Assembly (NCBI GenBank): GCA_964588305.1
Contig: CAZPOP010000019.1
Coordinates: 1 to 64,000 of the forward strand
Direction: 5' to 3'
Length of the DNA stretch: 64,000 nucleotides
From: SM1-73 sp964588305
GTDB taxonomy: Bacteria > Zixibacteria > MSB-5A5 > SM1-73
In this document: one piece after another, positions 7,538 to 15,883 of the stretch
Layout of the letters: every line of letters starts with the position of its first letter
Numbering within the stretch: position 1 is the stretch's first letter
Translations under genes and position numbers: made by a program
The notes under the pieces: model-generated
Databases searched by the model: none
Told to the model about the DNA's origin: nothing
What the model saw: the letters and a program-made list of their open reading frames with translations, nothing else

Positions 7538-8338
7538 TCAGCTCAAAAGACTGCCCAGGGCCGAAGACAGATCGGCGAATTCTTGAATGCTTAAGGTCTC
7601 GGGACGTCTCTTCGGATCTAGGTTGACCTTACCCAAGATAAACTCCAACTCCCTTTTGGGCAAATCCAAATTGGCGGAAAGAGAGTTTAGAATCATCTTT
7701 CTTCTTTGCCCGAAAGCAGATCGGATCACCCGAAAGAAGAGGCCTTCATCCCTCACCGAGACTTTGGGTTCTTTGAGAAAAGTCATTTTGATCACCGAGG
7801 ATTGCACCTTGGGTGGGGGGAAAAAGGAGGTGGGCTTCAGATGGAAAAGGGTCTTCACCTCTGAGTAAAGCTGGACCGCAACAGACAGAGACGACCAGTC
7901 TTTGCCTCCAGGCTGCGCACAGATCCTCTTAGCCGCCTCCCTTTGCACCATCAACACCGATGCGGGGACGAATTTTCGATTTTCCAGAAGAAGCGAAAGC
8001 AGAGGGGAGGTGATTTGATACGGCAGGTTACCGATCACCTTGAAATGACCTTCTTGATCGGCTAACCTTCCCAGATCGATTTTCAGGACGTCTTTGTTTA
8101 CTAAGACTAAATTCTTCTTTTCAAGAAATGTCTGTTCCAGATACCGGCACAGTGTTTTGTCTATCTCTACGGCAATGACCTTTCTGGCTTTTTGCAGGAG
8201 ATATCTGGTCAAAGCCCCCTTGCCCGCCCCGATCTCCAATACCTTATCATCCTCTTGGATATTCAGGCTGTCAACAATTCTTTTGGCGGCTCGATCGTTG
8301 ATCAGGAAATGCTGGCTCAAACTCTTTTTGGGTCTCAC
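7538..8338 (-). CDS. rsmA: 16S rRNA (adenine1518/1519-N6)-dimethyltransferase
   Basis: RsmA/KsgA dimethylates two adjacent adenines in the 3'-terminal hairpin of 16S rRNA using SAM during 30S maturation. The 266 residues are of normal length. The start 'KSLSQHFL' is typical, the SAM-binding motif I EIGAGKG is at 35-41, the catalytic NLPY is at 104-107, and the late FFPPPKV motif is present. The start codon is GTG. It is downstream of tatD with a 216-base gap, an arrangement also known from Bacillus (yabD...ksgA). Confidence 0.96.
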   Translation of the reverse strand: MRPKKSLSQHFLINDRAAKRIVDSLNIQEDDKVLEIGAGKGALTRYLLQKARKVIAVEIDKTLCRYLEQTFLEKKNLVLVNKDVLKIDLGRLADQEGHFKVIGNLPYQITSPLLSLLLENRKFVPASVLMVQREAAKRICAQPGGKDWSSLSVAVQLYSEVKTLFHLKPTSFFPPPKVQSSVIKMTFLKEPKVSVRDEGLFFRVIRSAFGQRRKMILNSLSANLDLPKRELEFILGKVNLDPKRRPETLSIQEFADLSSALGSLLS

Positions 8339-8554
8339 ATCTCAAATATCAATTCTCGGCGGGGGAAACCAAGCTGTAGCTCTTTCTTTTTGTTTCAGCT
8401 ACGGCCTAATAATCAATTGAGGCTTATATTTGACTCTGACTTCACCCTTTATGAGTTAATTTCGACATGACTGCTATAAAATCCTTACGGATTAACTCCT
8501 TTCCCGGGCGTCAGGAGGTGAGTTCCTTAAGGCTGGCCCAGTCTGAGAGAGGTC

Positions 8555-9919
8555 TCATCCTACCTTGTTATAATGCCTGATTCTTAATTCGACTCCCAGT
8601 TCCTTGGCGATTTTTTCACATTTTTTGAGATCGACCCCGGGCATGTCCAGGGCGGTGAGAACCGTTTTGGGCAAAAGCCTCTTGCATTCTGTGGCAAAAT
8701 CGAGCACCTTTTCAAAGGTGTTATCTCCAAACTCGGATTTGCACAGCTGATCATATTTCCTGCTGTTACCCACGTTCAGGCTGATGGAGGCCGTGTCTAT
8801 TAACCCCACCAACTCCGGAACTACATTCCTTTTGTGGATGAGATTTGCCTGTCCATTGGTATTTAGTCTCACCCTGGCATTTTTGCTTTTCAGAAATGCG
8901 GCCACCTGCTTGAGCAAATCCAGCCGGATGGTGGGCTCCCCGTATCCGCAAAAAACTATCTCCTGGTATTTTTCCACATGATTGAGCGAGCGGATAACCT
9001 CCTGGTAGTCGGGCTCATGGTCGAGCCGCAGATTATGCCCTTTCACGTAGTCGGTGTAGTTTCGCACGCAGAAGACACAGGAATTGGAACAGCGGTTGGT
9101 GATATTTAAGTAGAGAGAATTTCTTATGGGATAAGCGATCTTAGGCGGGCTATTCTTATCCAGCCGGAAGAGCCGGTCGGCATTGAGCGAGGTTATTCGT
9201 CTGAGATCTTCGAAGGTTAAGGGCGAAAAGAGATCGACCAACTTGTCCAAAACGTGTCTGACATAAGCGGGCTGGTTCCTTTCGCCCCGGTGGGGAACCG
9301 GCGGAAGATAGGGACAATCGGTCTCGATCAGAATGGAGTCTATGGGGAGTCCCCTTGCCACCTGAACGGTTTTGGACTCTTTATAGGTTAGCATTCCGTT
9401 TAATCCAAAATAGAACCCCAGGTCCTGTGCCGTCTTGGCGTGGTCTGCAGTTCCGGTGAAAGAGTGAAGAACCCCGCCCACCTGTTGGGCGTTGGTATCC
9501 TTTAGGATTTCCAGAGTCTCGTCATGAGCTTCCCTGGAATGCACCACGATGGGGAGATTCAGACTTTTGGCCAGGGCTATCTGATCTTTGAAAGCTCTGG
9601 TCTGATCTTCAGGTGGAGAGAGATTCCGGTAGAAATCCAGGCCGATCTCACCGATGGCAATCACCTTGGCATGAGCTGCAAGTCGTTCTATCCCTTCCAA
9701 GGATTTTTGATTTAAGTCTTTGGCATCATGAGGATGAAAGCCCACCGCGGCATAAATCTGCTCAAATTCCTCTGCCAACTGGACGGATCTTTGGCTTGAC
9801 TTTAGGTCAAATGCCACGTTGATGATCTTCTGCACCCCATTGGACAGAGCAGATTCTATGACCTGGCGCCTGTCTTTGTCAAAATCCTTAAGATCTAGAT
9901 GCGTATGCGTATCTATCAC
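8555..9919 (-). CDS. tatD: TatD-family nuclease fused to a radical SAM domain
   Basis: A 454-residue two-domain protein with a GTG start. Residues 1 to about 255 are a TatD metal-dependent hydrolase (HTHLD start, GEIGLD, 'VVHSREA', 'ETDCPYL'), a family of 3'-5' DNA exonucleases or deoxyribonucleases. Residues about 268-454 are a compact radical SAM domain with the [4Fe-4S] motif CSNSCVFC (C-x3-C-x2-C), 'GYGEPT' and 'RLNTNG'. Stand-alone versions are known as TatD-associated radical SAM proteins with unknown substrate; here both are one chain. The reading frame is continuous with no frameshift. It lies between metG and rsmA. The coupling suggests DNA or nucleotide repair or modification, which is inference. 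Confidence 0.9.
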   Translation of the reverse strand: MIDTHTHLDLKDFDKDRRQVIESALSNGVQKIINVAFDLKSSQRSVQLAEEFEQIYAAVGFHPHDAKDLNQKSLEGIERLAAHAKVIAIGEIGLDFYRNLSPPEDQTRAFKDQIALAKSLNLPIVVHSREAHDETLEILKDTNAQQVGGVLHSFTGTADHAKTAQDLGFYFGLNGMLTYKESKTVQVARGLPIDSILIETDCPYLPPVPHRGERNQPAYVRHVLDKLVDLFSPLTFEDLRRITSLNADRLFRLDKNSPPKIAYPIRNSLYLNITNRCSNSCVFCVRNYTDYVKGHNLRLDHEPDYQEVIRSLNHVEKYQEIVFCGYGEPTIRLDLLKQVAAFLKSKNARVRLNTNGQANLIHKRNVVPELVGLIDTASISLNVGNSRKYDQLCKSEFGDNTFEKVLDFATECKRLLPKTVLTALDMPGVDLKKCEKIAKELGVELRIRHYNKVG

Positions 9920-10191
9920 AAAGACTCCGTTTCTTCAAAAAGAGAATTTCGCAGGTTCTAAACGAAGAAGAAATCTCACCAGTGAATAAGAAGCTATGAG
10001 CCAGATATAACAACCGTTATTCTATGCACAATTATCCATAAGAGAGCTTCGGATGATTTTAGGGTTCTCATCGGGTTCACACAGGGGGATCGATTCCCAA
10101 AATCAGCCTTGAGTCTTCAACTGTAGTTTTTTGTTTTCCTCTTTGAATTTTGCATTTTGTTCGTCTTAGCTTGTCCTCCAGGTGATGGAAT

Positions 10192-12144
10192 CTAACCTAT
10201 TTTGGACCCCTTTTTCACGTCTTTATCCACACCCACCAGACTCAGGATTTCACCGTCTGTTGCCGCCAACAGCATTGCCCTTGACTCTATTCCCCTTATC
10301 TTCGCCGGCTTCAGATTGGTGACCACCACGATCTTTTTCCCGACGATCTGATCAGGTGAATAAGCTTGGGCGACTCCTGCCACGATTTCTCTTTGCTCAG
10401 CGCCCAAGTCTATCTTGAGTCTCAAAAGTTTGTCTGCGCCCTTCACCTTTTGAGCTTCTATTACCTCTGCCACCCTGAAATCTATCTTGGAGAATTCCTC
10501 AAAGGAGATTTCAGCAGCGGCCTCCTTCTTGGCTGTTTCAGGTTTTGCAGATTCTCTTCGCTCACCCCGGGTCTGAATTCGAGGAAAGAGGGATTCAGGT
10601 TTGTCCACCTTGGTCCCCGGTTTCAAAACGCCCCAGATTTTCGCCTCGCTCAATGATGGATTGAGTTCTTCTCCGGATAGTCCCAGAAGCTCTCTTATGC
10701 GCAGAGATTTATTGGGAAGAACCGGATAGAAAAGAGCACTGATTATCCTCAAGACCTCACAGCCGACGTATAAGACGGTCTCCAGCCTTTCCTTATTGCC
10801 GTCCTTTTCCAGATTCCAAGGGGCTTGATTCTCGACGTATCTGTTTGTGCTTCTGACCAGCCTTAACACCTCGTCGACGGACTGGTTCAGATTTATGGCT
10901 TTGACATGCCCGAACGCAGCCTCTCCGCAACTTGTGGCTTCATTCTTCAGTCCCTCATCCGATTCATCATAAGAGGAGGGTTGGGGGATGGCACCCTTAC
11001 AATAGGTTCTTACCATGTGTATCACCCGCGAGACCAAATTCCCCAAGTCATTGGCCAAATCGGAGTTGTATTTTCCGACCAGCCTGCGCTGATCGATATC
11101 GCCATCCTGGCCAAACGGGAACTGGGTCAGAAGAAGATAACGCGTGGCATCCGGTCCATATTCGTTGACTAAAAAGTTCGGATCCACCACGTTTTTTAAA
11201 GTCTTGCTCATCTTCTGACCCTCTACGGTGAAGTACCCATGCACGAATATCACGTCCGGCGGTTTCTCTCCCACAGCCAAGAGCATGGCGGGCCAGAAGA
11301 TGGTGTGAAACTTCAAAATGTCCTTGCCTATCAGATGGACCACGTAAGCATCCTTCCACCATTTCTTGAATTGCTCGGGATCATCTGCATAGCCAATTGC
11401 GGAGATGTAGTTAGGAAGGGCATCCACCCATACATAAGCATTTTGCTTGGGATCAAAGGGGAGAGGAATGCCCCAACTCACCTTCTCCCGGGAAATGGAG
11501 AAATCGTCCAATCCCTGTTTCAGAAGACCCAAAGTCTCCTTTCTCCGTTCCTCCGGCAGAAGCGTAAGTTTGTTCTCCAAAATTAATTTCTCCACCTTTT
11601 TTAAATAAGAAGATAGTCGGAAAAAATAGTTTTTTTCTGAAAGTCTCTCTGGTTCTTTCTGATGCTCTGGACAAAGTCCATTCACTAAGTCTTTTTCCGT
11701 GATGAACTTCTCACACCCCACACAATAAAGGCCGGTATATTCTCCCGGATACACCACCTTTTGTCCATCATCGGTATTAGCACTGCTCAGATTGTTCAAT
11801 AACTTACCAACCGCATTTTCGTGTCGGCTGTCGGTGGTGCGAACAAAATAGTCATAGGTTATGTTTAAGTTCTTCCAGGCCTCCTTGAAGAATAAAGCAT
11901 TCGCATCGCAGAGCTCTTGAGGACTTTTGCCCAATTTTTCTGCGGTTTGGGCCACCTTGGAACCGTGCTCATCGGTCCCGGTCAGGAAGAAAGTTTCCTC
12001 CCCGTTCATCCTATGAAATCGGGCTAAGACATCCGCCGCTATGGTACAGTAAGCGTGACCTATATGAGGTTTATCGTTAACGTAGTATATGGGCGTGGTG
12101 ACGAAGAATCTGGAAGGCAATCTCTCCTCCTTATTTTTATTCAT
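10192..12144 (-). CDS. metG: Methionyl-tRNA synthetase
   Basis: A class I synthetase charging tRNA-Met. The 650 residues include the catalytic Rossmann fold with the HIGH-type motif 'PHIGHAYCT', a zinc knuckle (CVGC ... CPEH), the KMSKS motif 'QKMSKTLKN', an anticodon-binding helical domain, and a C-terminal EMAP/Trbp111-like tRNA-binding domain (about 545-650, 'FRVAEVIEAQKVKGADKLL'). The architecture is the common bacterial dimeric form. It is leftward between ricT and tatD, in the conserved order seen in Firmicutes. Confidence 0.97.
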   Translation of the reverse strand: MNKNKEERLPSRFFVTTPIYYVNDKPHIGHAYCTIAADVLARFHRMNGEETFFLTGTDEHGSKVAQTAEKLGKSPQELCDANALFFKEAWKNLNITYDYFVRTTDSRHENAVGKLLNNLSSANTDDGQKVVYPGEYTGLYCVGCEKFITEKDLVNGLCPEHQKEPERLSEKNYFFRLSSYLKKVEKLILENKLTLLPEERRKETLGLLKQGLDDFSISREKVSWGIPLPFDPKQNAYVWVDALPNYISAIGYADDPEQFKKWWKDAYVVHLIGKDILKFHTIFWPAMLLAVGEKPPDVIFVHGYFTVEGQKMSKTLKNVVDPNFLVNEYGPDATRYLLLTQFPFGQDGDIDQRRLVGKYNSDLANDLGNLVSRVIHMVRTYCKGAIPQPSSYDESDEGLKNEATSCGEAAFGHVKAINLNQSVDEVLRLVRSTNRYVENQAPWNLEKDGNKERLETVLYVGCEVLRIISALFYPVLPNKSLRIRELLGLSGEELNPSLSEAKIWGVLKPGTKVDKPESLFPRIQTRGERRESAKPETAKKEAAAEISFEEFSKIDFRVAEVIEAQKVKGADKLLRLKIDLGAEQREIVAGVAQAYSPDQIVGKKIVVVTNLKPAKIRGIESRAMLLAATDGEILSLVGVDKDVKKGSKIG

Positions 12145-12229
12145 AGTGGCTTTCTCATCTGAGTCATCGGGGATGTCTTCGCCGGCGGGTTTTTGCGGTA
12201 AAGGGCAGCGTTTATATTAGCCATAAAGG

Positions 12230-12253
12230 TCAAGCTGAAGCTTGATACTCCAG
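12230..12253 (+). repeat. Short palindromic element (ACTCCA type)
   Basis: TCAAGCT-GA-AGCTTGA followed by TACTCCAG, between ricT and metG. It closely matches 14575-14598 and, on the other strand, 374-391. Confidence 0.7.
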
Positions 12254-12308
12254 CGAAAAATCTCCCAATTTGAGTTTTCTTAATCACCTTCTCTGCTCCT
12301 CTGCCGCC

Positions 12309-13151
12309 TCAACTTTCCGCTTTCAACCATCTTCTTAAGATGCCGGACTGTTTCCGTTCTCTCTTTTTGATCTCCGCCAGGCTGATTTTTTCCTCTTCCC
12401 CGGTTTCGTGCTTCACCACAATCTGCTCCTTGAAGATGCTGACCTTATCAACGGTGCCTTCGCCTTTTTCGGTCTTGAATTTTGACCCGACCTTGGGATA
12501 GAGGGGTAAACTTTTCTGGTATAGATCCCTCTCGTACAAAAGACAACACAGAAGCCTGCCGCAGTTGCCGGAGATCTTGGCTGGATTCAAAGAGAGGTTC
12601 TGTTCCCGCGCCAGCTGGGTGGAGATGGGTTCGAAATCACGCAGAAAGGAGCTGCAGCATAGGGGGAGGCCACATACTCCAAATCCGCCGATCCTTTTGG
12701 CCTCGTCCCGGACACCGATCTGACGCAGCTCGATTCTGGTCTTGTAGGCCGCAGCCAAATCCTTGACCAGCTCTCTGAAATCGACCCTTTTTTCAGCGGT
12801 GAAGAAGAAGGTGAGTTTATGGTTATCGAACTGGAGCTCCACGTCCACCAATTTCATCTCCAAATTCCGTTCGGCAATCATCCTTTGGCACTCTTTAGAA
12901 CATTCCATCTCCTTTTCTCGGTTGGCGATCAGTTTTTTCAAATCGTCGTCCGTGGCCTTGCGCAGTATGTTATGTGGTTTTCTCCCCAACTCTTTTGGAT
13001 TTCTTTCGACCTTCTTGCTTGCCTTTCCCAGATTCTCGCCCCGCTCCACCTGAACCACGACATAATCGGATGGTCTTATACTCAAACAGTCCGGGTTGGC
13101 GAACACTTCCCTGCGCGATCCTTTAAACTCCACCAAATATAGCTCGGCCAA
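12309..13151 (-). CDS. ricT: PSP1-domain protein, RicT/YaaT-like
   Basis: A 280-residue PSP1-domain protein. In Bacillus the homologue YaaT/RicT forms a complex with RicA and RicF that promotes RNase Y-dependent mRNA processing and binds Fe-S clusters. Here a cysteine-rich core is visible: CGLPLCC at about 159-165 and 'CGRLLCC' at about 197-203, plus 'CSKEC' near 83-87. The start is TTG with a strong AGGAGG site. A basic, lysine-rich C-terminus (about 225-280) extends the domain. It follows holB with a 141-base gap, the same neighbour order as holB-yaaT in Bacillus. Confidence 0.88.
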   Translation of the reverse strand: MAELYLVEFKGSRREVFANPDCLSIRPSDYVVVQVERGENLGKASKKVERNPKELGRKPHNILRKATDDDLKKLIANREKEMECSKECQRMIAERNLEMKLVDVELQFDNHKLTFFFTAEKRVDFRELVKDLAAAYKTRIELRQIGVRDEAKRIGGFGVCGLPLCCSSFLRDFEPISTQLAREQNLSLNPAKISGNCGRLLCCLLYERDLYQKSLPLYPKVGSKFKTEKGEGTVDKVSIFKEQIVVKHETGEEEKISLAEIKKRERKQSGILRRWLKAES

Positions 13152-13292
13152 AGCTTCCTCCTTTCCAGACGGATAGACGCTCGCCCGTCTGGGAATTTCC
13201 CTGACCCCGTTTTTCGGTTCCCCTGGCCAGTTTTCGGCAAGAGGCGGTTTTACCCTGATAAGGGGTGGGTGAAAAACGGGAAATCAAATCCT

Positions 13293-14435
13293 CTAAGCTA
13301 TCAAACCCGATCTTACGTTGTAGTGGATCGGATTGTCCTGGCTCAGATTTCTAAATCCGAAACACAAAGTCAACAAAGCCAGCCTCAAATTAACATTCTT
13401 GGTTTTGCACTCGCTCCTGATTTCATGAATTAACTTTACGGCCTCTTCAACTCTATTTTGACGCTCGAACTTTTCACCCAGTTTGACCACTTCAGAAGCT
13501 ATATCGTAATTCACCATCTGTTCTTCATCGGAAATCTCCAGGGTGATACACATGTCCCGGAAAAGGGAAATTAAAAATTCGAGCATCTCCAGAATGGAGT
13601 TTTTATCCCATCGGCTCTGAAGCTCATCTATCTGGTGGATGATCTCTGCCGTACTTCCTTCCACCGACATCCTGAGCATGGCCATTGCATCCTGGCGGAC
13701 GTCTTCTCTTTCCCCTCCGACGAAATCCAAGGCCCGGCCTAAACTTCCGTTTGAAATCCTGGCATAAAAGGAAGCTTCCCCTTCAGGAATCTGGTAGTTT
13801 TCTCTTAATCTTCTCTCTATCAAGCGAGACGGAATTCTTCCGAATCTTATCTGCTGACAACGGGAAACCACCGTGGGCAGAAGCCGGTTCATATCCGTGG
13901 TGGTTAGAATCAGGTTGGAATCGGGAGGCGGCTCCTCTAATGTCTTGAGAAGCGAGTTGGCGGATGCGGGGTGCATGTTTTCCACCTCGGCTATGATCAC
14001 CACCTTCCTCTTTCCTTCAAAGGGCCTTAAGGAAAGCTGCTTTTGCATCTCCCTTATCTGATCCACCGGAATGTTGGCGTTTTTGTCGAATTTGACTATG
14101 GTGTAAGGATCCTTGATTTTCTCCCTTCTGAATCTTTCCATCTCCTCTTGGATGTTAACCTTCGGCACGGGAAAGATCATCTTCACATCCGGATGAATCA
14201 GCTTGTCGATCTTTCTGCAGGAAGGACAAAGGTCACAGGCCTCAAAAGGCTGAATTCGTGCATGCTTTCCGTCTTTTTCGCAATTGACGGCTTTCGCCAT
14301 TTCCAGAGCCAGCGCCCATTTGCCGGTTCCCGCCTCCCCGTGGAAGAGATAGCTTGAAGCCAGCCTCTCTTTTTTCAAAGCCCCCCAGAGGATCTTTTTG
14401 GGAAATTCCTGATTTAGAACGTTTGCCAGAGACAT
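13293..14435 (-). CDS. holB: DNA polymerase III delta-prime subunit
   Basis: An AAA+ clamp-loader subunit that opens the beta clamp together with DnaX and HolA. The 380 residues show a P-loop-like 'GEAGTGKWALA', a zinc module CDLCPSC, the sensor/arginine-finger region 'SANSLLKTLEEPP' and 'VVSRCQQIRFG'. The walker lysine is retained, and delta-prime proteins vary at this site. The C-terminal collar domain is helical. It heads the leftward holB-ricT-metG-tatD-rsmA block. Confidence 0.93.
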   Translation of the reverse strand: MSLANVLNQEFPKKILWGALKKERLASSYLFHGEAGTGKWALALEMAKAVNCEKDGKHARIQPFEACDLCPSCRKIDKLIHPDVKMIFPVPKVNIQEEMERFRREKIKDPYTIVKFDKNANIPVDQIREMQKQLSLRPFEGKRKVVIIAEVENMHPASANSLLKTLEEPPPDSNLILTTTDMNRLLPTVVSRCQQIRFGRIPSRLIERRLRENYQIPEGEASFYARISNGSLGRALDFVGGEREDVRQDAMAMLRMSVEGSTAEIIHQIDELQSRWDKNSILEMLEFLISLFRDMCITLEISDEEQMVNYDIASEVVKLGEKFERQNRVEEAVKLIHEIRSECKTKNVNLRLALLTLCFGFRNLSQDNPIHYNVRSGLIA

Positions 14436-14935
14436 GGTACGGGCAACTCCCCGAGATGTTACCTTTCTTTATCCCATTTGCACGGAACCCCACGAAGACT
14501 CTAAAGGACAAGTGATTCTGAGTGCTCGTCTTGGGGGATCCACAGGGATCCTTTGTCTACCAGGGCATTTATGGTCAAGCCGAAGCTTGACACTCCAGGC
14601 TTGCTTACTCAAAGTCGACTTATGTTTCGGCCCGCCCAAAAGACCGCATCAGTATTTCTATTGTGCTCCATGTGGGTTCCTTTGATTTCAGAGCCCTTGA
14701 ACCTAGTGGTTCTTCAGGTTTCGCTCTTCTCCGCTAAGTCTTGCCATCACGTCGCTTATTTTTGGGACGGCCCACAACTTAACCTTAAATGTATACCTGT
14801 TCGGTCAGGTTGTCAAGGCAAAATGGCTCTGAGGGTATGAAGATTGTGAAAATGCAGTCGATAAGTAGAATATTGAATAAGCGGAGAAAAAAATGCTATT
14901 TTCGTGATGTGGAACCAAAAGAATCTCTTCAAAAG
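14436..14935. other. Divergent intergenic region
   Basis: A 500-base spacer between leftward holB and the rightward sensor operon. It must hold promoters for both directions, but I cannot single out confident -35/-10 pairs. It contains the TCAAGC-CGAA-GCTTGA palindrome followed by CACTCCAG (14575-14598). The frame that extends the following gene upstream to 14789 lacks a signal peptide or ribosome-binding site and is not taken as coding. Confidence 0.55.
14575..14598 (+). repeat. Short palindromic element (ACTCCA type)
   Basis: TCAAGC-CGAA-GCTTGA followed by CACTCCAG. It is nearly the same as the element at 12230-12253, 2.3 kb away. Confidence 0.7.
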
Positions 14936-15883
14936 ATGAATCTTGCAATAAAGCTAACTTTTGCCGTACTGCTCTTTCCGCTGCTCTGCCCGAGCGCTTC
15001 TGCCGAGGAGAAGAGGATTGTCATTTTGAAAAACAGCAACTCGCCCTCTTTCCTGAAGGCCGAGGATGGATTCAAGAAGGAGATCAGAAAGGGTCAAATC
15101 GAAGCGATACTGATAGAATACGACGTGTCCGATGAATCAAAGGAAGAGTCGGAGATTCTTCGGAGTATAAGAGACTTGAAACCCGACCTGATAGTCAGCA
15201 TCGGCTCAAGATCGACTGCCATAGTTTCCCAAAAGATCAAGGATATACCCACCGTTTTCTGCATGGTCTTAAATCCGGTCTCCAGCGGATTCGTTCAAGG
15301 CATGCACTCATCGGAGAATAATCTGACCGGAGCATCCTTGGATATTCCAGTCAGGATTCAACTGGAAAAGTTCCAGCTCATTGTTCCCAGTCTCAAGAGA
15401 TTGGGAGTGTTGTTTACCCCGGATTCCAAACAGGTGATAATCGAAGCCAAGAAAGTGTGTGAAGACATCGGCATAGACTTACTTCCTGAACTGATCCATT
15501 CGGAAAAGGAGATACCTGGGGCGGTAGAGGCTTTGGCCCAAAAAGTGGACGGTCTGTGGGCGGTGGCGGATACGGTAATCTTCACCCCCCAATCGACCCA
15601 ATATATTCTCCTTTACACCTTAAGAAACGGGGTGCCTTTCATGGGGCTTTCTCCTTCCTTCGTTAAGGCCGGAGCACTGTTCACCCTGGCTTGTGATCAT
15701 AAGGACGTGGGGAGACAGGCAGGGGAGTTGGCCTTAAGAGTGCTGTCCGGCGAAGAGCCCTCGCAAGTCCCCATCACCATCCCCAGGATGATTTATCTGT
15801 GCCTGAATCTAAGAACCGCAGACCAAATAGACTTGAAGATATCGGAGAAGATAGTCAGCGTGGCCAAGGAGGTGGTCAAATGA
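14936..15883 (+). CDS. ABC-type substrate-binding protein (YtfQ/DUF534-like)
   Basis: A 315-residue periplasmic protein. The ATG at 14936 gives a clean signal peptide (MNLAIKLTFAVLLFPL, cleavage near SASA-EE), while the longer upstream frame does not. The mature part is a two-lobe Rossmann-like binding fold of the ABC_sub_bind family (PF04392), with 'KPDLIVSIGSRSTAIV', 'TVFCMVLNP', 'RLGVLFTP' and 'DVGRQAGELALRVLSGE'. Members bind small ligands, some for uptake of amino acids or aromatics. Here no ABC permease or ATPase follows. Instead its stop overlaps the start of a sensor kinase (ATGA), so it probably presents a ligand to that sensor. Confidence 0.85.
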   Translation: MNLAIKLTFAVLLFPLLCPSASAEEKRIVILKNSNSPSFLKAEDGFKKEIRKGQIEAILIEYDVSDESKEESEILRSIRDLKPDLIVSIGSRSTAIVSQKIKDIPTVFCMVLNPVSSGFVQGMHSSENNLTGASLDIPVRIQLEKFQLIVPSLKRLGVLFTPDSKQVIIEAKKVCEDIGIDLLPELIHSEKEIPGAVEALAQKVDGLWAVADTVIFTPQSTQYILLYTLRNGVPFMGLSPSFVKAGALFTLACDHKDVGRQAGELALRVLSGEEPSQVPITIPRMIYLCLNLRTADQIDLKISEKIVSVAKEVVK

